DNA of 64,000 nt from Paramagnetospirillum magneticum AMB-1 (lineage in GTDB: Bacteria > Pseudomonadota > Alphaproteobacteria > Rhodospirillales > Magnetospirillaceae): assembly GCF_000009985.1 (NCBI RefSeq), contig NC_007626.1, positions 3,899,943-3,963,942 on the forward strand, in the 5' to 3' direction. The notes under the pieces were generated by a model. It saw nothing but the letters and a program-made list of their open reading frames with translations. It searched no databases and was not told where the DNA came from. Made by a program: the position numbers and the translations under genes. This document shows, piece after piece, positions 59,696 through 64,000 of this stretch (position 1 is the first letter of the stretch; the number at the start of each line of letters is the position of its first letter).

Positions 59696-62458
59696 ATGTC
59701 CGCGCCGTCCCGCATCCTGTTGCCCCATGTTCCGGTGCTGGTCGCCGGGATTCGGGGCGCGGTGGCGCTGGAGCCCGACGGCGAGTTCCGCCGCCTGAGC
59801 CGATCCGAGGCGGCGCGCTATGCCCGCAATGAAAGCCCGCTGGTCTGTCACGGCCCGGCTGTGGCGGCGCGGCTGGGGCTGGACGATTTCCTGCGCCTCG
59901 ACATTCTCGAACTCTTCGCCTTCGTGCGCCCGGCCCGCTTTTGCCTGCCGACGCCGCGCGGGCTGGCCGATGCCATGGGCCTGCCCCACCCCGCCGATCT
60001 GGAGGACGAGGCCGAGGCGCTGATGAACGCCGTGCGCCGCCTGCTGGAGGAACTGAGCAGCCGCACCAATGCCGACACCGCCGCCAAGGCCGTGGACACC
60101 CGCGGTCTCGCCTGGATGATGGCCCGGGGTGGCTGGGGCTGGGGCAACGCGGTGCTGGCGGCGCTGGGCGTGCAGGGGGATTCAGGACGGGGCGGCGGCG
60201 CGCTTCGCGTCTGGGACCGCCTGCCCGAATGGAGCGAATACGCCCCCGAGCCGCCCCCCGGCAACATTCCCGTCGACCCGACCGAGACCCGTCAGCGCCT
60301 AGCCCAGATGCTGGGCGAAGGGGCCGAGCAACGCCCCACCCAGGCCGATTACGCCTCGGCCGTCAGCCGCGCCTTTCTGCCGCGCGAAGCCGAGGGCCAA
60401 CCGCATCTCGTCCTGGCCGAGGCGGGCACCGGCACCGGCAAGACCCTGGGCTACATCGCCCCCGCCGGGCTGTGGGCCGAGAAGAACGGGGCGCCGGTGT
60501 GGATCTCCACCCACACCCGCAACCTGCAGCGCCAGCTGGACGGGGAACTGGACCGGCTGTTCCCCAACGCCGGCGACAAGGCGCGCAAGGTGGTGATCCG
60601 CAAGGGGCGCGAGAACTACGCCTGCCTGCTGAACTACGAGGAGATGGTCAGCCGCAATCGCAACCAGGACGCCCCCGCCGTGGGCCTGATGGCCCGCTGG
60701 CTGCTGGCCACCCGCGATGGCGACATGGTGGGGGGCGACTTTCCCGGCTGGCTGACCGAAGTGCTGGGCCGCGCCCGCACCTTAGGGATCGCCGACCGGC
60801 GGGGCGAGTGCATCTTCTCGGCCTGCCCCCATTACCGCAAATGCTTCATCGAACGCGCCGTACGCCGGGCGCGCCGTGCCGACATCGTGGTGGCCAACCA
60901 CGCTTTGGTGATGATCCAGGCGGCGCTGGGCGGCCTCGACGACGGCGCCCAGCCCACCCGGCTGGTGTTCGACGAGGGTCATCACGTCTTCGACGCCGCC
61001 GACGCGGCCTTTTCCGCCCATCTCACCGGCCTGGAAGCCGCCGAGGTGCGGCGCTGGATTCTGGGGCCGGAGGGCGAGGCGGTCAGCCGCTCGCGCGCCC
61101 GGGGGCTGCACCGCCGCGCCGAGGATCTGGTGGGCGGCTCGGAAGAGGCCATCGCCGCCCTGGATGGCGCCCTGGCCGCCGCCCGCGCCCTGCCCGGCCC
61201 CGGTTGGATGGTGCGCATCAGCGAGGGCGAGCCCCAGGGACCGGCCGAAGCCTTTCTGGGCCTGTTGCGCCGGCAGGTCTATGCCCGCGCCGCCCATCCC
61301 GATTCCCCCTACAGCCTGGAGACCGAGACCACGGCGCCGCTGGAGGGACTGCCGGAGGCGGCGGGCGCCCTGGCCGCCGCCCTGGGGCGCATCGCCCTGC
61401 CGCTGCAGGTGCTGAGCAAGTCGCTCTCCGCCCTACTGGACGACGAGGCCGCCGAGTTGGAAAGCGCCACCCGTTCCCGCATCGAAGGCATCTGCCGCTC
61501 CATCGAGCGCCGGGTGCTGATGCCTTTGGCGGGGTGGAAGGGGATGCTGGACGGAGTCGTCCAGGGGGGTGGCGTGGTCGAGCGCCAATATATCGACTGG
61601 TTCTCGGTGGACCGGATCGACGGCCGCGACTACGACGCCGGCATGCACCGCCACTGGATCGACCCGACGCGCCCCTTCGCCAAGGCGGTGGTCGAGCCCG
61701 CCCACGGCGTGGTCATCACCTCGGCGACCCTTAAGGACGGGTCGGGCGACGTGGAGACCGACTGGCGGGCCGCAGAGCGGCGCACCGGCGCCCTTCATCT
61801 GGACAGCGACCCGCTGCGCGCCGAGGTGGCCTCGCCCTTCGACTACCCGACCCGCACCAAGGTGCTGATCGTCACCGATGTGCGCAAGGACGACATGGAT
61901 CAGGTGGGGGCGGCCTATCGGGAGCTGTTCCTGGCGGCGAATGGCGGCGCCCTGGGCCTGTTCACCGCCATTTCGCGCCTCAAGGCCGTGCATAAGCGCA
62001 TCAGCGCCCCCCTGGAAGATGCCGGCCTGCCGCTGCTGGCCCAGCATCTGGACAACATGGACACCTCGACCCTGGTGGATATCTTCCGCGCCGAGGAGCA
62101 TTCGTGCCTGCTGGGCACCGACGCGGTCCGGGATGGAGTCGACGTGCCCGGCCGCTCGCTGCACCTGATCGTCTTCGACCGGGTGCCCTGGCCGCGCCCA
62201 GACATCCTGCACAAGGCCCGGCGCGCCGAGTTCGGCGGGCGGGCCTATGACGACATGATCACCCGGCTGCGCCTGAAGCAGGCCTTCGGCCGTCTGGTCC
62301 GCCGCGCCGACGACCGGGGCGTCTTCGTCCTGCTGGACCCCATGATGCCGTCTCGGCTGTTCGGCGCCTTCCCCCCCGGCGTCGAGCCGGTCAAGGTCGG
62401 ACTGGCCGAGGCGGTGCGGCAATGCCGCCAGCTCCTGGCCGCCACGGCCGATGCATAA
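59696..62458 (+). CDS. DinG-like superfamily 2 ATP-dependent DNA helicase
   Basis: A 920-residue XPD/DinG-type helicase. It has an N-terminal region (~1-215) of unclear role, then motif I 'AEAGTGTGKTLGYIAP' (~242), and iron-sulfur cysteines in 'RENYACLLNYEE' and 'GECIFSACPHYRKCF' (four Cys, ~309-384). 'RRADIVVANHALVM', motif II 'VFDEGHH' (~423), 'GVVITSATLK', 'GVDVPGRSLHLIVFDRVPWP' and 'RLKQAFGRLVRRADDRGV' complete the helicase. It unwinds DNA 5'-3' and removes R-loops or damage structures in known relatives. The N-terminal extension makes it longer than E. coli DinG (about 716 residues). Confidence 0.9.
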   Translation: MSAPSRILLPHVPVLVAGIRGAVALEPDGEFRRLSRSEAARYARNESPLVCHGPAVAARLGLDDFLRLDILELFAFVRPARFCLPTPRGLADAMGLPHPADLEDEAEALMNAVRRLLEELSSRTNADTAAKAVDTRGLAWMMARGGWGWGNAVLAALGVQGDSGRGGGALRVWDRLPEWSEYAPEPPPGNIPVDPTETRQRLAQMLGEGAEQRPTQADYASAVSRAFLPREAEGQPHLVLAEAGTGTGKTLGYIAPAGLWAEKNGAPVWISTHTRNLQRQLDGELDRLFPNAGDKARKVVIRKGRENYACLLNYEEMVSRNRNQDAPAVGLMARWLLATRDGDMVGGDFPGWLTEVLGRARTLGIADRRGECIFSACPHYRKCFIERAVRRARRADIVVANHALVMIQAALGGLDDGAQPTRLVFDEGHHVFDAADAAFSAHLTGLEAAEVRRWILGPEGEAVSRSRARGLHRRAEDLVGGSEEAIAALDGALAAARALPGPGWMVRISEGEPQGPAEAFLGLLRRQVYARAAHPDSPYSLETETTAPLEGLPEAAGALAAALGRIALPLQVLSKSLSALLDDEAAELESATRSRIEGICRSIERRVLMPLAGWKGMLDGVVQGGGVVERQYIDWFSVDRIDGRDYDAGMHRHWIDPTRPFAKAVVEPAHGVVITSATLKDGSGDVETDWRAAERRTGALHLDSDPLRAEVASPFDYPTRTKVLIVTDVRKDDMDQVGAAYRELFLAANGGALGLFTAISRLKAVHKRISAPLEDAGLPLLAQHLDNMDTSTLVDIFRAEEHSCLLGTDAVRDGVDVPGRSLHLIVFDRVPWPRPDILHKARRAEFGGRAYDDMITRLRLKQAFGRLVRRADDRGVFVLLDPMMPSRLFGAFPPGVEPVKVGLAEAVRQCRQLLAATADA

Positions 62459-62569
62459 AATTTTAAATAAAGTTCCGGCACTTTTTGCCAAATTCGTAAG
62501 TACTATTTCGCCACCTCGATAGGATAGGTGTTTATTTTTGATGTAACCTTAGGTATAGTTTTCTCGTGA

Positions 62570-62596
62570 GCAGAGTCTCAAGAAGTTTGACTCTGC
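62570..62596. promoter_or_regulatory. palindrome upstream of a small gene
   Basis: GCAGAGTC (62570-62577) and GACTCTGC (62589-62596) form a perfect 8-bp dyad with an 11-base centre, in an AT-rich leader 21 bases before the start at 62618. TATAGT at 62554-62559 could be the -10. It is either an operator or a leader hairpin. Confidence 0.4.
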
Positions 62597-62617
62597 GTGT
62601 TGCCAGAAGAGGCGGCG

Positions 62618-62881
62618 ATGACGCTGCTAACCCAAGACTGCCATTTCCGATTGGTCTCGGACACAGGACAGGAACTGATCGACGCCGATGATTCCGATGC
62701 GTTGATCTGCTTCACACGTCAGATTCTGGCTTGCCCCCGCTTACGGGACTGCGAGTTCGGAGATTACTGCACCATCCTTGCCGCCTCGCTGCTGTCGGAA
62801 CACGGCCGCGCCCCGCACGAGACCGGCCGAACCGCCACAACCGTTCAGGCATCTATGCGGGAGCCCTCATTCCAGGAATAG
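62618..62881 (+). CDS. small hypothetical protein
   Basis: An 87-residue cytoplasmic-type protein with four cysteines ('DCHF', 'LICFTRQILACPRLRDCEFGDYCTIL'; five including the last), three of them in a Cys-rich stretch that could bind metal. The ATG at 62618 has AGAGG upstream; a GTG at 62597 is also in frame. It lies between the helicase and a hemerythrin gene on the same strand. No family recognised. Confidence 0.55.
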   Translation: MTLLTQDCHFRLVSDTGQELIDADDSDALICFTRQILACPRLRDCEFGDYCTILAASLLSEHGRAPHETGRTATTVQASMREPSFQE

Positions 62882-62986
62882 GCTATCTCCCGACTTTTGC
62901 CATATGCCCGTTGACAAGCATGCCTAAAGTCACATCTGATTGAGGATGGGATTTGCCTTTGGCATGTGCGTTGGGCGGGGGCTGGA

Positions 62987-64000
62987 ATGATCGTTTGGCG
63001 TGACGCCATGTCGGTGGGTGCACCGGCACTGGATGCCGACCACAAGAGGCTGATCGACCTGATCAACCTGACCGAACAGTGGATCGGCCAGGACAACTGG
63101 CGTCAGGTCGCCACCATCACCGAAGAACTGCTCCGCTACGTCGACGAGCATTTCCGGCGCGAAGAGGCGGTGATGGCCGCCATCAAATACTCAGAGTTGG
63201 AACAGCACAAGAAGGCGCACGAGACCCTGGCCCACAAGGCCAAGCTGCTGCACGACAAATTCAAGGCCGCCACCTTGGAGGAGGATCTGAAGACCTGCTC
63301 CCAGGTGCTGATCCGGGTGCTGACCGACTGGCTGGTCACCCATATCCTCAAGGAGGATATGAAGTACAAGGGTTCCGTCCCCAAGAAGGCCCCGCCCCCG
63401 CCCCCGGTTGCGCCGGTGGTCGAGATGTTCAACGGCATGCCGTCCAAGGAGGACGAGGCCGAGCGCAAGGCCCGCTGGGAAGCCCGCCACAAGGACATCG
63501 AATACGAACTGCCGCCCAACCTCGCCCATCTGCTGAAGCGGCTGGACTACGTGGTGCCGGAACTGCCCCCGCCGGCCGGCAAGTTCGAGAGCTTCGAGAA
63601 GCTGTGCGAGGCGGCCATCGGCCGGCGCATTGACAAGGTGCTGGTGTTCTTCCACCGCCACAACCCGGCCTTAAAGCGCGAGTTGCCACCCTTCTTCCTG
63701 GCCTCGCCCGAATTCGCCGAGAAGTTCAAGCTGGCGGTGACCAGGTTCATCTTCCCCACCATCTGGGAAAGCCGCAACATCCGCATGCTGGCCACCAGCT
63801 ACGAATGGGCCGAGGACGACACCGACAGCTTCTGGGACCACGTCACCAAGCCGCTGGAAGACAGCATCCTCCAGGGCTGGAACAGCGGCTGGGACGAGTT
63901 GAAGCTGCTGGAAACCAAGAAGCCCGACGGCACAAGGGTCTTCCAGGTCAAGGACAACACCAAGGCCCTGCGCGAGATGCTGGCGCCCTCCTCGCCCGAG
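62987..64000 (+). CDS. bacteriohemerythrin with long C-terminal extension, 3' end outside the window
   Basis: The frame is open to the last base of the window (338 codons shown). Residues 1-130 form a bacteriohemerythrin with the full di-iron ligand set: His19 ('DADHKRL'), His55 and Glu59 ('HFRREE'), His74 and His78 ('HKKAH'), His119 and Asp124 ('HILKED'). This binds O2 and is used for oxygen sensing or delivery. A Pro-rich linker (KKAPPPPPVAPV) leads to at least 190 further residues that I do not recognise ('EYELPPNLAHLLKRLDYVVPELPPP', 'FIFPTIWESRNIRMLATSYEW'). Start ATG at 62987, following GGGGGCTGG. Confidence 0.88.
   Translation, partial: MIVWRDAMSVGAPALDADHKRLIDLINLTEQWIGQDNWRQVATITEELLRYVDEHFRREEAVMAAIKYSELEQHKKAHETLAHKAKLLHDKFKAATLEEDLKTCSQVLIRVLTDWLVTHILKEDMKYKGSVPKKAPPPPPVAPVVEMFNGMPSKEDEAERKARWEARHKDIEYELPPNLAHLLKRLDYVVPELPPPAGKFESFEKLCEAAIGRRIDKVLVFFHRHNPALKRELPPFFLASPEFAEKFKLAVTRFIFPTIWESRNIRMLATSYEWAEDDTDSFWDHVTKPLEDSILQGWNSGWDELKLLETKKPDGTRVFQVKDNTKALREMLAPSSPE

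Overview
The window is GC-rich, densely coded DNA from an alphaproteobacterium. The DivK-type response regulator, the PraR-like Cro/CI repressor, the L13-S9 ribosomal pair, several hemerythrins, a chemoreceptor, many sensory kinases and diguanylate cyclases, and the acyl-CoA/Liv-transporter content fit a Rhodospirillales organism of the Magnetospirillum/Paramagnetospirillum type. This is inferred from protein style only; no 16S gene or magnetosome gene is present. No tRNA, rRNA, CRISPR array, insertion sequence or prophage was seen. No gene-free stretch exceeds about 300 bases.

Layout. 1-5090: end of a TonB-dependent receptor, a secreted BNR-repeat protein with a CECC motif, and a dedicated tonB-exbB-exbD-exbD set. 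5226-9739: a TauE/SafE permease, a large PAS/HAMP/PilZ chemoreceptor and a small secreted protein. 9826-15883: core genes (rpsI, rplM, a YheS-type ABC-F ATPase, ndk) with a sensor kinase and a PraR-like repressor. 15934-26033: two diguanylate cyclases, a PAS histidine kinase, a sulfate transporter operon (sbp, frameshifted cysT, cysW, no cysA beside them), rpmG, divK, a DUF423 protein and a FecR-domain protein with an internal duplication. 26038-31474: purU plus a duplicated scrap of its 3' end, an acidic protein, and a nitrosative/low-oxygen-stress style cluster (hemerythrin, NnrS-like membrane protein, DUF2249 protein, two Crp/Fnr regulators) with TTGAC-type boxes. 31592-33013: a MurI-like racemase with an unusual active site and two small metal-binding-type proteins.

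33163-54436 is mainly carboxylic acid and branched-chain catabolism. It holds a type-II hydroxyacyl-CoA dehydrogenase, 3-hydroxyisobutyryl-CoA hydrolase, malonyl-CoA synthetase (matB) and its GntR regulator (matR-like), all on the minus strand. Divergent from these are isobutyryl-CoA dehydrogenase and mmsB (valine degradation). A complete Liv-type ABC transporter follows, interleaved with a long-chain-type acyl-CoA synthetase and followed by a PaaK-like ligase, an aldehyde dehydrogenase, a thiolase, an acyl-CoA dehydrogenase, a tandem Usp protein and a thioesterase. A HepT/MntA toxin-antitoxin pair is wedged between the aldehyde dehydrogenase and the thiolase. 54554-64000: a third diguanylate cyclase, an AhpD-like protein, small secreted/hypothetical proteins, a 5'-nucleotidase-family enzyme, a DinG-like helicase and a bacteriohemerythrin with a long C-terminal extension that runs off the window.

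The most striking non-coding signal is a family of about 105-bp intergenic elements with two nested inverted repeats (outer GTCATCCCGAG/CTCGGGATGAC, inner GAGGGATCTC/GAGATCCCTC). Seven full copies and one short relative are spread over the window. One lies inside the liv operon and another lies directly before a gene start. Other items worth a look are the Cys-to-Asp change in MurI, the cysT frameshift with no adjacent cysA, MatR-like operators, nested palindromes before the PraR-like gene, and a palindrome lying between the -35 and -10 of the ndk promoter.
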